A stretch of DNA of 63,952 nt from an uncultured Gammaproteobacteria bacterium (lineage in GTDB: Bacteria; Pseudomonadota; Gammaproteobacteria; SZUA-229). The notes beneath the pieces were generated by a model. That model ran no database searches, was not told the origin of the DNA, and saw only the letters and a program-made list of their open reading frames with translations. The position numbers were made by a program, and so were the translations under genes. Numbering within the stretch: position 1 is the first letter of the stretch; every line of letters starts with the position of its first letter. Below are positions 16,619-26,102 of the stretch, piece after piece. The stretch is from positions 1-63,952 of the forward strand of contig CAJXZZ010000003.1 of NCBI GenBank assembly GCA_913065105.1, read 5' to 3'.

Positions 16619-18178
16619 ATGAAATTCGATATATTAAATATGTTAAAACCGCAGGTTTATAATCATCCTGTAAAACAGATAGAACTCATCGAAACACATA
16701 TTTCCTGGGTAATATTAACCGGTGCCTTCGCTTACAAGATAAAAAAACCGGTCAACTTTGGTTTTCTTGATTTTTCTACACTTGAGAAAAGACACCACTG
16801 CTGCGAACAGGAGTTATACTTGAACAGCAGATTGGCGCCCGCCATTTATCTTGAGGTTGTTGCCATCAGCGGGACACAGATGAAACCACAAATATCTGGT
16901 GACGGCGATGTATTTGAATACGCGGTAAAAATGACGCAGTTTCCACAGTCTGCGCAGTTAGATAATATGTTGGCTGCTGGTAAACTCGGTGTTGAGCACA
17001 TGGACGCGATTGCTCAAATGGTCGCTGATTTTCATCAAACCATAGCGTCCACTGATGATGTTATGGATTATGGTAATAAAGAGGCCGTATATCAGCCAGT
17101 TGATGAGAACTTTAAACAGATATACCAGCATCTAAACACCGAACCATACGCACTTACTCTGGCCGCACTTTCACAATGGAGCCAGGTTGAGTTTGAGAAA
17201 TTAGCGTCTGTATTTACCCAACGCAAAGCGGATGGTTTTATCCGTGAATGCCATGGTGACATGCATCTGCGTAATCTGGTATGGCTAGGTGACAAGCCGA
17301 TGGCATTCGACTGTATCGAATTTAATCCACAGTTAAGGTGGATCGATGTTATCAGTGAAGTAGCATTTTTAGTGATGGACTTGCAGGATAGAAAACAGCA
17401 TCAATCAGCAAATCGATTTTTGAACACCTATCTTGAGTTCACTGGTGACTATCAGGGACTGTCTGTATTACCCTTCTATCTTTGTTATCGCGCACTGGTA
17501 CGTGCCAAGGTGAATGCCTTACGTCTCGAACAGAAAAACATCACTAAAGTGGCAAGACAATCATTACTTACTGAATTCGAATCATACCTTGCACTAGCAA
17601 CAACTTATACGCAGCAACCCGCACCGAAGTTAATTATCATGCGTGGTTTATCTGCCTCAGGAAAAAGCACCGTCTCTCAACAGTTACTGGAAAAGTTGCC
17701 AGCGATACGTATCAGATCAGATGTGGAACGTAAGCGATTATTCGATGCTTTATCAATAGATCCTTCTTTAGATAACAAAGAATCAAATAAAATTGATAGT
17801 GGCATCTATACGGCACAGGCATCACAGCAGACTTATGCGAAACTGGCGATGCTTACATCACAGGTAATTAGTGCTGGTTACAGTGTCATCGTCGATGCCG
17901 CATTTCTACAGCATGGACAACGTGAATCTTTTCAAACACTCGCACAGCGTTTATCTGTGCCATATATTATTGTCGAGTTAACTGCATCTACTGAAACGTT
18001 ACGACAACGTATTGCAGCTAGAGAAAATGATGTTTCCGATGCGGATCTTGTAGTACTCGAACATCAGCTTAACAACTGGCAACCTCTGCATGAAGATGAG
18101 ATTAATCATGCAATTTCTGTGGATACTGAAGCAGCGCTGGAGATTAATACGTTGATAGATGCAATCGATGTAATCTGA
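16619..18178 (+). CDS. Fused APH-like kinase and P-loop nucleotide kinase (bifunctional AAA-type protein)
   Basis: A 519-residue fusion. The N-terminal part (about 1-330) is an aminoglycoside-phosphotransferase-like fold with the catalytic ECHGDMHLRNLVW loop near residue 213 and the metal-binding FDCIEFNP segment. The C-terminal part (about 335-519) is a P-loop kinase with Walker A GLSASGKST near 343-351 and a RSDVERKR segment, resembling gluconate/zeta-toxin-type small-molecule kinases. The family is widespread in proteobacteria, but substrates are unknown. It begins about 130 bp after the hydrogenase terminator and is probably its own transcription unit. Confidence 0.85.
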   Translation: MKFDILNMLKPQVYNHPVKQIELIETHISWVILTGAFAYKIKKPVNFGFLDFSTLEKRHHCCEQELYLNSRLAPAIYLEVVAISGTQMKPQISGDGDVFEYAVKMTQFPQSAQLDNMLAAGKLGVEHMDAIAQMVADFHQTIASTDDVMDYGNKEAVYQPVDENFKQIYQHLNTEPYALTLAALSQWSQVEFEKLASVFTQRKADGFIRECHGDMHLRNLVWLGDKPMAFDCIEFNPQLRWIDVISEVAFLVMDLQDRKQHQSANRFLNTYLEFTGDYQGLSVLPFYLCYRALVRAKVNALRLEQKNITKVARQSLLTEFESYLALATTYTQQPAPKLIIMRGLSASGKSTVSQQLLEKLPAIRIRSDVERKRLFDALSIDPSLDNKESNKIDSGIYTAQASQQTYAKLAMLTSQVISAGYSVIVDAAFLQHGQRESFQTLAQRLSVPYIIVELTASTETLRQRIAARENDVSDADLVVLEHQLNNWQPLHEDEINHAISVDTEAALEINTLIDAIDVI

Positions 18179-18224
18179 TCGAAACAAGTATCGCCTCTGT
18201 CCTCCCGTCCATTCTTCTGTTGCT

Positions 18225-18265
18225 ATCACTGTGCACGGCGTACTTTTCAGCCCTTGCGCAGTGAT
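18225..18265. repeat. Inverted repeat between convergent genes
   Basis: ATCACTGTGC (18225-18234) and GCGCAGTGAT (18256-18265) can form a 10-bp stem with one G-T pair around a 21-nt loop. It lies between the kinase fusion and the convergent host-attachment-family gene. There is no T-run, so it is at best a weak terminator. Confidence 0.4.
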
Positions 18266-18287
18266 GGATCATCTCCACATGAAAGCG

Positions 18288-18737
18288 TTAAAGACTGGGC
18301 AAACGTTCCGGTAAATGGTTTCTGATTTCTTCGGCTTCAAGATGAGACAGGTTTTTTGCCAGTTCAAAACATGCCAGCTTCTGTGTTTGTGCATTCATCT
18401 GATTGCGAAGATTGCCTAAAAATCCAGGCCCGGCGACCAGTACGAACTGTTTGAATTTGTTTTCTTTACGTGCGACATCCAGCTCATGGGCAATTTCTTT
18501 GGCAAAGTTTATATTTTCCTGCTCTTTAGGACTCGTCTCATCCTGATAGGCATGTCCGGCACCACCACTATTACTGCTGGCACGTCCAGGCAGATCACTG
18601 GTCATATCCCGCTCACGTAATCGAGCCTCCGTGTGGACAATACTTTTGACTTCAGTTATTGGTCCAGTACGAGTTTCCATTGTGAAAAAACGGGCTCTAC
18701 CATTATCAGCAACAACTAACCATGTTGAATTCATCAC
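18288..18737 (-). CDS. Host attachment family protein
   Basis: A 149-residue soluble protein with the features of the 'protein required for attachment to host cells' family: N-terminal WLVVADNGRARFF strand, a central disordered region with DLPGRASSN and GGAGHAY, and a C-terminal FVLVAGPGFLGNLR segment ending in NHLPERLPSL. The fold is thought to be related to the eRF1/Pelota central domain. The name comes from a plant-associated bacterium; the family occurs in many free-living proteobacteria and the biochemical function is unknown. It stands alone between two units on the other strand. Confidence 0.85.
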   Translation of the reverse strand: MMNSTWLVVADNGRARFFTMETRTGPITEVKSIVHTEARLRERDMTSDLPGRASSNSGGAGHAYQDETSPKEQENINFAKEIAHELDVARKENKFKQFVLVAGPGFLGNLRNQMNAQTQKLACFELAKNLSHLEAEEIRNHLPERLPSL

Positions 18738-19069
18738 CGTACCTCGCTATTTGTGTATTTATATCACATTAGACATCAGACAAGAAGCCTGTTTATTGAT
18801 TCTAGTCAAGTAACAGACATGCCACATAACCTGAGATAACCCAGGGTTCTTTTTCTATGTGTTTATTTCAATAGTAATAGTTATATTTGATAGAATATGA
18901 AACCATTTATATATAGAGATCTGTTGTTGAAATCGCCCGGTAAATTAAATAATTATAACTGTCATGGCGAAGAACATTTTACAGTAAGGTATGTCATACA
19001 GCTTTGCCTGACCGTACTGGTAAAATGGCGACAGGCTCCATTTTTAACTAACGGTTACTTCAAATAACA
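18738..19069. other. Intergenic region upstream of the RND efflux operon
   Basis: AT-rich 332-bp interval between divergent genes; promoters for both should lie here. The only structure I see is a hairpin AAAATGG (19022-19028) with CCATTTT (19038-19044), 25 bp before the adaptor ATG. No small ORF with convincing start and codon pattern is visible. Confidence 0.5.
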
Positions 19070-20401
19070 ATGCTAGCGAACTTATCACAATATTTTAGGT
19101 TATTTTGGCAACAAAATCGCCACAATCCTAAGATGCTACCGTTAGTGATCATTCTACTAACTCTAGTACTACTGGTCATTTTTAAATCAATTCAGCCAGA
19201 GCCTCCGATCAAAGCGCAGGCTGAGAAAATCTGGGTGGTGCAGACACATCAACTAGTTGCCGGTCAAAAATCACCTCAACTGGAATTATATGGTCAGGTC
19301 GAGTCCCCCTATACAGCAGCGATCACATCCATCATCAACGCCGATGTTAAATCACTTGATGTTAAAGAAGGCCAGCAAGTCATCGATGGTCAGCTACTCA
19401 TTACACTGGATGAGAGCGATGTAAAACTGACCTTTGATGATAGAGCTTCATACGTGGCTGAACTTGAAGCATTGATTGATTCAGAAAAAAATCGCTATAA
19501 GAATGATCTTGCCGCATTAAAGCTGGAAAAATCGCTGGTGGCATTGGCAGAAAAGAAACTAGAACGTGAAGCGAAAACCAGTAAGACTAACTTAACCAGT
19601 CAGAGTAGTTTTGATACACAGAAACAGGCATTACATAATCAGAAGCTGGCATTAAATGCAAGACAGTTAAGCGTTACCGATCACCCTGCGCGTCTGGCGC
19701 AGCTTGAAGCAAGACTTAGTCGTAATCGCGCACTCGCGCAACAGGCGCAAAACGATTTATCACGCGCAACCGTGGTTGCACCGTTTGACGGTATTGTACT
19801 CAAAACCATGGTATCTCCGGGCGAACGTGTGCGTCCGGGTGAGCTGTTACTTGAGATCTACGCTACTGATCAGGTGGAACTGCGTGCACAGTTGCCACAA
19901 AAATTTATTACCATTGTTAAACAGTCGTTAGCACGTCAGCTACCGTTAACAGCGTCAATACTGACTGATACTGGCAAACACGTTGTTTCGATGAGCCGGA
20001 TTTCAGGTTCGATTGCCAGTGGTGGTCACGGTGTCGATGCATTATTTGTGATCAACAGTGAAGAGGTGACTAACCTAACTATCGGCGATACTCTGGAAAT
20101 GACTTTAGACTTACCGGCTATCGATAATGTTTTCAGCGTACCGGTTTCGTCTATCTATGGTACCGATCGAATCTACCGTGTTGAGGATGAAAGGCTGGTG
20201 GCATTGACGGCAGAAAAAATGGGAAGACAGTACAGGGAGGGTAAACAGTTCATCCTTGTCCGCAGTGAAAGCCTCAAGGCCGGCGATGAGATCATTACAA
20301 CGCAGCTGCCGCATGCCGTCAATGGTCTTAAAGTTAAAATCCATAATGCGACGATAGCTGACACTGCATTATCTCAGCAGATAACAAGTGATCATCCATG
20401 A
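19070..20401 (+). CDS. RND efflux periplasmic adaptor (membrane fusion protein)
   Basis: A 443-residue HlyD/AcrA-family adaptor bridging an inner-membrane RND pump to an outer-membrane channel. It has a single N-terminal membrane helix (about 23-41), no lipobox, a lipoyl half-motif (LDVKEGQQVIDGQLLITLDE), a helical hairpin of about 100 residues rich in Leu/Lys/Ala, a second lipoyl half with ATVVAPFDGIVLKTMVSPGERVRPG split around it, and beta-barrel domains. It overlaps the pump gene by 4 bp (ATGA). No TolC-type gene lies nearby, so it probably uses a channel encoded elsewhere. Confidence 0.9.
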   Translation: MLANLSQYFRLFWQQNRHNPKMLPLVIILLTLVLLVIFKSIQPEPPIKAQAEKIWVVQTHQLVAGQKSPQLELYGQVESPYTAAITSIINADVKSLDVKEGQQVIDGQLLITLDESDVKLTFDDRASYVAELEALIDSEKNRYKNDLAALKLEKSLVALAEKKLEREAKTSKTNLTSQSSFDTQKQALHNQKLALNARQLSVTDHPARLAQLEARLSRNRALAQQAQNDLSRATVVAPFDGIVLKTMVSPGERVRPGELLLEIYATDQVELRAQLPQKFITIVKQSLARQLPLTASILTDTGKHVVSMSRISGSIASGGHGVDALFVINSEEVTNLTIGDTLEMTLDLPAIDNVFSVPVSSIYGTDRIYRVEDERLVALTAEKMGRQYREGKQFILVRSESLKAGDEIITTQLPHAVNGLKVKIHNATIADTALSQQITSDHP

Positions 20402-23400
20402 GTTCTGAGAAAGTGACGTCCTCGCCGTCGTCTGACGATCCTCCAGGCAATAATTTAACCATAGGCTCCGGTGGTTTTATTCACCTGTTTGCCCAGCACC
20501 GTGTCGCCGCAAATTTATTGATGGCGATGATGATCATCTTTGGCGCCTACAGTTTGACCAAGCTGAATAAGCAGTTTTTTCCAAACTTTGCACTCGATTA
20601 CATAAGCGTCCGTGTTATCTGGCCAGGGGCAAGCGCGGAAGATGTTGAGCGTTCTATTACCGTACCGCTGGAGCAGGCACTGCGTACACTCGACGGTGCC
20701 AAGGAGATGACCTCGACCTCCGCCCGTAGCGCCAGCCTCATCGTCATCGAGTACAAAGAAAACAGTGACATGGGCGTAGCACTGGATGAGGTAAAACAGT
20801 TTGTTTCTAATATCCGTCATCTGCCTACCGATGCCGAAGATCCGGTAGTAACAAAAATTGCACGTTATGAGGCGGTCGCCACCATCATCTTAACCGCTGA
20901 TGGCGAACTGGAAGAACTGCGGCCGCTTGCATATACCTTCGAACGCGAACTGCTGGACAGGGGGATCGCCAGGGTAGACTTTAGCGGTTTGCCTGAACAG
21001 GAAATTGCTATCGAGGTCAGTGCAAAACAGGTTCAGCAGCTGGGGCTGTCCTTGAATCAGATCGGCAATCACATAGTCAATCAGAGCCAGGATATACCTG
21101 CCGGCACGGTCGCTGAAAGTGAAGCTGCCAGGGAGGTACGAGGTTTACAGCGGAAACGTGACGTGCAGGCATTTGCCTCTCTCGATCTGTTAACGACCGC
21201 ATCCGGGCAAAAACTGACACTGGATGATATTGCCGATATACAGCGCCGCCCTAAAGAAAACCAGGTAGAAATTTTTCACCAGGGAAAACCTGCAATCCTG
21301 ATGAACCTGCAGCGTACCGAGAGTACCGATGCCCTGCGATCAGCTGAGATCATGCAGCAGTGGCTGACAGAGACCGCGACGACATTACCCCCATCAGTAA
21401 AATTACTGGTGTTCGATGAGAAGTATTCGCTGATCCAGCAACGGATCGATCTGTTACTTAAAAACGGTGCCACCGGTCTGATACTGGTTCTCGCCATCCT
21501 GTATATCTTTCTCAACGGCCGCGTCGCATTCTGGGTAGCCGTTGGCATTCCAACATCATTTTTAGGCGCGCTTGCTGTTCTGTATTTTTTCGGTGGCAGC
21601 ATCAATATGATCAGCCTGTTTGGCCTGATAATGACACTCGGCATCATCGTCGATGACGCGATAGTGGTTGGTGAAGATGCACTCACCCATTATCAATCTG
21701 GCGAAAATTCGTTAATGGCCGCCGAAGGCGGTGCTCTGCGCATGCTCGCGCCGGTAATGTCATCATCATTAACCACCGTTGCAGCGTTTCTACCATTGAT
21801 GATGGTCACCGGTATTATCGGCCATATCTTATTTGATATACCCTTCGTCGTTATCTGCGTGATCATCGCTTCACTGATAGAAAGTTTTCTTATCTTACCC
21901 GGCCATCTGCGTAATAGTTTTCACAAGAACCACCATAGAAAAAACAGTCCTTTACGCAATAAGCTTGAAAATGGTTTCATCAAGTTTCGCGATCAAACTT
22001 TCCGGCCGGCGATTACGCATGCTCTCAATCATCGCAGCACGACGCTTACCGTCGCTGCCTGTTCACTCGTACTTGCCATCTCAATGGTTATTTTTGGCCA
22101 GGTTAAGTTTCAGTTTTTTCCGCAGCCGGAAAGCACCGTTGTTATCGCCAGCGTAAAATTCGCTGCCGGCACGCCACCTGAACAGGTACTTGCATTCGCC
22201 AGACAGATGGAACAGAAACTTACTGAAACTGACAAAGCTCTAAGCGAAGATCATTCATTAATAACTGCCGCGCTATTACGTCTCAATACCGCATCGTTTG
22301 ATGGCGGACGCAACTATCAGAGCGGCAGTCAATATGCCATGTTACAGGTTGAGCTGCTGCAGCCGGATGAACGCGATGTAAGAAATAGCACGATCATCGA
22401 TAAGTGGGATTCGATGCTCGACAAACCAGCCGGTGTCGAACAATTATCCATCAGCAGTCCTCGAGGCGGACCTCCGGGTCTCGACCTGGATATCTTTTTA
22501 TCAGGCGCAGATGCTATCACGCTGAAACACGCTGCTGAAGATCTCGCTCAGGAGATGAGAAGTTTTGACGGTCTGAGCAATATCCTTGATGACTTACCTT
22601 ACGGCAGGCAGCAGTATATTTTTGAACTCACACCGCTGGCACAGTCTGCAGGACTAACCATTGCCGAAGTTGGTCGTCAGCTACGTACTGCCTTAGACGG
22701 GCAGCTGCTGCAGATATTTTATGATTCTCACGAAGAGATAGAAGTACGAATAATGCTGCCATCGAACGAGCGTAAGTTTCAGAGCATACTGGAAACTCTT
22801 CCTATTATTACTGCTACGGGAAAAGCGCTGTCATTAAACAACGTAGTCGATCTAAGCTCTCAACAGGGCCTCGAACTGCTGCGCCACACTAACGCTAAAC
22901 TCGGCGTACATGTGACAGCAGAAGTAAACGCCAAAGTAACCAACGCCAATGAAGTGTTGAAGAAACTGCAGCAATCAACGATACCTGACATATTACAAAA
23001 ATACGGCTTACAGGTTAACTACAAGGGCCGGGCTGAAGAAGAGCGCGAGACCAGCAGCGACATGAAACAGGGCGGCCTGCTGGCGCTGGTGATGATCTAC
23101 ATCATCCTTGCCTGGGTCTTTGCTTCATACAGCTGGCCATTTGCTGTCATGATCATCATCCCATTCGGTATATGCGGTGCAATATTCGGCCACTGGTTAT
23201 TGGGTATCGATCTGACCATACTGTCTCAGTTCGGCATGTTTGGCCTGTCGGGAATCGTGATCAACGACTCGATTATCCTGGTCACTTTCTACAAACAGCT
23301 CAAAGCAAAAGGTCTGGCCATTCGTGAGGCACTCATCGAATCGGCCTGTCTGCGTTTAAGAGCCGTAATGCTAACCTCGCTAACAACTATTGCAGGTTTG

Positions 23401-23601
23401 ACCCCCCTGCTCTTTGAGACTTCACTGCAAGCACAGTTCCTTATTCCGATGGCTGTCAGCATCTCCTTTGGACTTGGTTTTGCGACTTTACTGGTATTGT
23501 TCGTGGTCCCGGTTTTACTTTCATATATTGAGCAGTTTTCTGAGCGCATCGGACAGATACATAATAACGAAACCTTAATAGACAATGTTAAAACAAATTA
23601 A
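20398..23601 (+). CDS. RND-family efflux transporter permease (AcrB/HAE1-like)
   Basis: A 1067-residue inner-membrane proton-driven efflux pump. It has the two-fold RND layout: TM1, a large periplasmic loop, TM2-6, TM7, a second loop, TM8-12. The proton-relay acidic pair is present in TLGIIVDDAIVVGEDA near residues 413-428. FFPNFALDYISVRVIWPGASAEDVE near the N-terminus and FGLSGIVINDSIILV near the C-terminus are family motifs. The N-terminus has about 35 extra polar residues before TM1. Substrates cannot be deduced; the sequence looks more like the broad environmental RND group than classical AcrB. Confidence 0.92.
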   Translation: MSSEKVTSSPSSDDPPGNNLTIGSGGFIHLFAQHRVAANLLMAMMIIFGAYSLTKLNKQFFPNFALDYISVRVIWPGASAEDVERSITVPLEQALRTLDGAKEMTSTSARSASLIVIEYKENSDMGVALDEVKQFVSNIRHLPTDAEDPVVTKIARYEAVATIILTADGELEELRPLAYTFERELLDRGIARVDFSGLPEQEIAIEVSAKQVQQLGLSLNQIGNHIVNQSQDIPAGTVAESEAAREVRGLQRKRDVQAFASLDLLTTASGQKLTLDDIADIQRRPKENQVEIFHQGKPAILMNLQRTESTDALRSAEIMQQWLTETATTLPPSVKLLVFDEKYSLIQQRIDLLLKNGATGLILVLAILYIFLNGRVAFWVAVGIPTSFLGALAVLYFFGGSINMISLFGLIMTLGIIVDDAIVVGEDALTHYQSGENSLMAAEGGALRMLAPVMSSSLTTVAAFLPLMMVTGIIGHILFDIPFVVICVIIASLIESFLILPGHLRNSFHKNHHRKNSPLRNKLENGFIKFRDQTFRPAITHALNHRSTTLTVAACSLVLAISMVIFGQVKFQFFPQPESTVVIASVKFAAGTPPEQVLAFARQMEQKLTETDKALSEDHSLITAALLRLNTASFDGGRNYQSGSQYAMLQVELLQPDERDVRNSTIIDKWDSMLDKPAGVEQLSISSPRGGPPGLDLDIFLSGADAITLKHAAEDLAQEMRSFDGLSNILDDLPYGRQQYIFELTPLAQSAGLTIAEVGRQLRTALDGQLLQIFYDSHEEIEVRIMLPSNERKFQSILETLPIITATGKALSLNNVVDLSSQQGLELLRHTNAKLGVHVTAEVNAKVTNANEVLKKLQQSTIPDILQKYGLQVNYKGRAEEERETSSDMKQGGLLALVMIYIILAWVFASYSWPFAVMIIIPFGICGAIFGHWLLGIDLTILSQFGMFGLSGIVINDSIILVTFYKQLKAKGLAIREALIESACLRLRAVMLTSLTTIAGLTPLLFETSLQAQFLIPMAVSISFGLGFATLLVLFVVPVLLSYIEQFSERIGQIHNNETLIDNVKTN

Positions 23602-23693
23602 GCTTGTCATCTGCAACCTGCGCATACAAAATAACCGTCTCGTAATACTGCCTTATCTTTTTTGTTTAAGTTCTTTCAGCTACACTATCAGCT

Positions 23694-24425
23694 ATGAATA
23701 AAGAAAATGAAGGGTCCTTCTGTACGAATGTAGAATGGGTTGGTCGTGCGCATTGTGAAAAATGCCACATCCGTTACCTGATGTTATTTTCCGAACTTCC
23801 CAATACGGCGTTTGAAAAAACACTATACCCTATAGACCATTTACTATACCCTGCCGGATCAACAATTTACGACATCGATTCACAGAAACAGTATACCTAT
23901 TCGATAAGACGGGGCATGGTTAAGCTCATACATACAGGACTCGATGGTGAATACAGAATCGTACGCCTGCTGGGTCCTGGGTCAGTCATTGGTCTTGAGT
24001 TACTCGAAGGTGCCAGAAGTTATCATCATACTGCCATAGCCATTACAGATATCGACCTGTGCAGGATTCCTGTAACGACGATCGAACAGCTTGAGGATAA
24101 GCACCCTGTTCTCTGTACACGGGTAGGTAAGCAGTTACAGGCGCAACTCGACCTCGCCGACCAGTGGATCATCGCCCTGAGTGCAGGCTCGGCAAAACAA
24201 CGTGTAGCCCAGTTAGTACTTATGCTGAATGAATTCTATGCCGATAAGACTGGTTCTTTCGTATTACTCAGCCGTGAAGATATGGCTGCAATGATAGGCA
24301 TCGCAACCGAAACCGTCAGCCGCATGATCGCTGAGTTCAAACGTCAAAACCTCTTACAAAAAACAAATGAAAAGAATTACAGATGTGATATTGCAGCACT
24401 GCAGCAGATCACCAGGAATGATTAG
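23694..24425 (+). CDS. Crp/Fnr-family transcriptional regulator with FNR-like cysteines
   Basis: A 243-residue regulator with a cyclic-nucleotide-binding-like domain and a C-terminal winged helix. Cysteines at 10, 21 and 24 and at 123 are notable: Cys123 (DIDLCRIP) aligns with FNR Cys122, and CEKC resembles the FNR N-terminal pair, but the third N-terminal ligand is before, not after, that pair. The recognition helix ATETVSRMI carries the E-x-x-S-R residues typical of proteins that bind TTGA-N6-TCAA sites. It is therefore a plausible oxygen/redox sensor and could act at the palindrome 9801-9814. The terminator at 24449 follows it. Confidence 0.88.
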   Translation: MNKENEGSFCTNVEWVGRAHCEKCHIRYLMLFSELPNTAFEKTLYPIDHLLYPAGSTIYDIDSQKQYTYSIRRGMVKLIHTGLDGEYRIVRLLGPGSVIGLELLEGARSYHHTAIAITDIDLCRIPVTTIEQLEDKHPVLCTRVGKQLQAQLDLADQWIIALSAGSAKQRVAQLVLMLNEFYADKTGSFVLLSREDMAAMIGIATETVSRMIAEFKRQNLLQKTNEKNYRCDIAALQQITRND

Positions 24426-24448
24426 ATCACATTTGAGTAACTGATCAT

Positions 24449-24503
24449 AAAATAATCCAATAAAAAAGCCCGAACAAGTCGGGCTTTTTTATTGGATTAT
24501 TTT
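24449..24503. terminator. Strong bidirectional terminator, 25-bp perfect stem
   Basis: The arms 24449-24473 and 24479-24503 are perfect reverse complements around the 5-nt loop ACAAG. The GC core GCCCGA/TCGGGC is flanked by A- and T-runs, so it works in both directions. It separates the rightward Fnr-type gene (ends 24425) from the leftward hdrB gene (ends 24561). Confidence 0.95.
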
Positions 24504-24560
24504 GCAGCTTATTTACAGGCTGCTTCACAGACCTTTATTACAAACCTTTATTACCAACCA

Positions 24561-25457
24561 TTATTTACTGGCAATAGCTTCCAGTTGTTTAGCTCTGATA
24601 ATCTGTCCGTCAAGACCAGATTCTTTACCCGTTTTACCATAAGCAACAGACATCAATGTGCTGTAGTAAGTTACAGGAATGTTAAATTTAGTGCCATGTT
24701 TGGCATTAATTTTATCCTGATACACCTCTACATTCATCTGACATACTGGACATGGTGTAACGATCATGTCTGCACCACCATCATAAGCCGCTTCGATGAT
24801 GTCTTTTATCAGTAATTGTGACTTATCTGGCTCAGAGAACGCTAACGCACCACCGCAACAAGATACTTTCTTGTCGTAGTTTTCAACAGGCTCAGCGCCC
24901 ATCGTTTCGATGAACTTATCCAGATATTTTGGATTTTCGAAAGACTCGCCTTCGATACCGAATGGACGGTTAGTCTGACAACCAACATAACCAGCAATCT
25001 TGATGCCGTCTAGTGGTTTCTTCACATGTTTGGCCATCTCTTCATAGCCAACATCTTCGATCAGAACTTCTACCATGTGACGAATTTTTGATTTGTTTTC
25101 CAGTTTAAGACCTGCTTCAGCCAATGCTTCATTGGTCTCAGACATCAGGCCTGCATCACTATCAAGACGTTCCTGGGTTTCTTTTGTCGATAACCAGCAA
25201 GCGGCGCAGGTGGCAACGATGTCCTGACCAGCATTATGTTGCTCTGACAACGCGATGTTACGTGCAGACAGGGCTAGACGTGGCAGCTCACCACCGCCAC
25301 AGTAACCGATAGACGCTGAACAACAGTTCCAGTCGGGAATGATGTTAAGTTTAATATCGAGTACATCGCACATTGCGTTTACTGACTTCAGGTAGTTAGA
25401 AGATGAAGCGCCTTCCTGTGAAGAACAGCCTGGATAAAATGAATATTCTTTTGACAT
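24561..25457 (-). CDS. hdrB: HdrB-like subunit (CCG-domain protein) of the Qmo-Hdr complex
   Basis: A 298-residue cytoplasmic protein with two CCG cysteine-rich domains. The first holds FYPGCSSQ, DWNCCSASIGYC and CAACW; the second YVGCQTNRP, SCCGGALAF and TPCPVCQMN. These bind the paired noncubane [4Fe-4S] clusters that carry out disulfide reduction in HdrB. It is the last gene of qmoA-qmoB-hdrC-hdrB and begins 15 bp after hdrC. In sulfur bacteria that lack the membrane subunit QmoC, such HdrCB pairs replace it. Substrate is unknown. Confidence 0.9.
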   Translation of the reverse strand: MSKEYSFYPGCSSQEGASSSNYLKSVNAMCDVLDIKLNIIPDWNCCSASIGYCGGGELPRLALSARNIALSEQHNAGQDIVATCAACWLSTKETQERLDSDAGLMSETNEALAEAGLKLENKSKIRHMVEVLIEDVGYEEMAKHVKKPLDGIKIAGYVGCQTNRPFGIEGESFENPKYLDKFIETMGAEPVENYDKKVSCCGGALAFSEPDKSQLLIKDIIEAAYDGGADMIVTPCPVCQMNVEVYQDKINAKHGTKFNIPVTYYSTLMSVAYGKTGKESGLDGQIIRAKQLEAIASK

Positions 25458-25472
25458 TACTCTATACCTACC

Positions 25473-26090
25473 TTAATTATCAATACGAGCTGCTTCAAGC
25501 TCTTGTGCTTTTTTGATCATCGCCTGGAAGCCTTTTTTGTCTTTCACGGTATGGCCGCCAACAAGTTCTTTAAGACTCAAACGACCGGTCTTAAGCATGC
25601 CTAAACCAATACCTGCCATGCCCAGGGCAACCTTGATACCATTAACAAAACCGTTCATGAAATAAAGATTAACGCCTAACCATAACTCATTCACACGACC
25701 GTTTTTAGCCAGATTATCCCAGAACAATTGTGCGAACTGGCGAGTAGGCTGATTTTTAGGCTCGATGCCCAGACGCGTCGCATAATGCGCAAGACCGTGC
25801 ATGATGTGTGTGATAGGTAATTCACGTGGACAACGTACGATACAGTTGTAACAGGAAGTACACATCCACATAGAAGTCGATTGCAATACTTCATCACGTT
25901 TACCTGCACGAATCATCATAAATAATTCTTGAGGCGGATGATCCCAATCGCTACCTAATGGACATGAGCCGGAGCACACGCCACATTGCATACACATCTT
26001 CACCCAATCGCCTTCTTCGACATTGGCTTCAACTTCTTTAAGGAAGTCATTGCGGTATTTTTCAACCATGCCTGTATTTATATCAGTCAT
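25473..26090 (-). CDS. hdrC: HdrC-like iron-sulfur subunit of the Qmo-Hdr complex
   Basis: A 205-residue protein with two [4Fe-4S] motifs, Cys33/36/39/43 (CMQCGVCSGSCP) and Cys77/80/83/87 (CTSCYNCIVRCP), passing electrons between QmoAB and HdrB. The C-terminal part includes one mildly hydrophobic glycine-rich segment (FVNGIKVALGMAGIGLGML) but not the haem-bearing six-helix domain of QmoC. It is 12 bp downstream of qmoB. Length fits stand-alone HdrC. Confidence 0.9.
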   Translation of the reverse strand: MTDINTGMVEKYRNDFLKEVEANVEEGDWVKMCMQCGVCSGSCPLGSDWDHPPQELFMMIRAGKRDEVLQSTSMWMCTSCYNCIVRCPRELPITHIMHGLAHYATRLGIEPKNQPTRQFAQLFWDNLAKNGRVNELWLGVNLYFMNGFVNGIKVALGMAGIGLGMLKTGRLSLKELVGGHTVKDKKGFQAMIKKAQELEAARIDN

Positions 26091-26102
26091 TACTAACTCC
26101 TA

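Noticed and set aside
18225-18265. A rho-independent terminator between the two convergent genes
   Set aside because: The stem has a 21-nt loop and no T-run in either direction; reported only as an inverted repeat.
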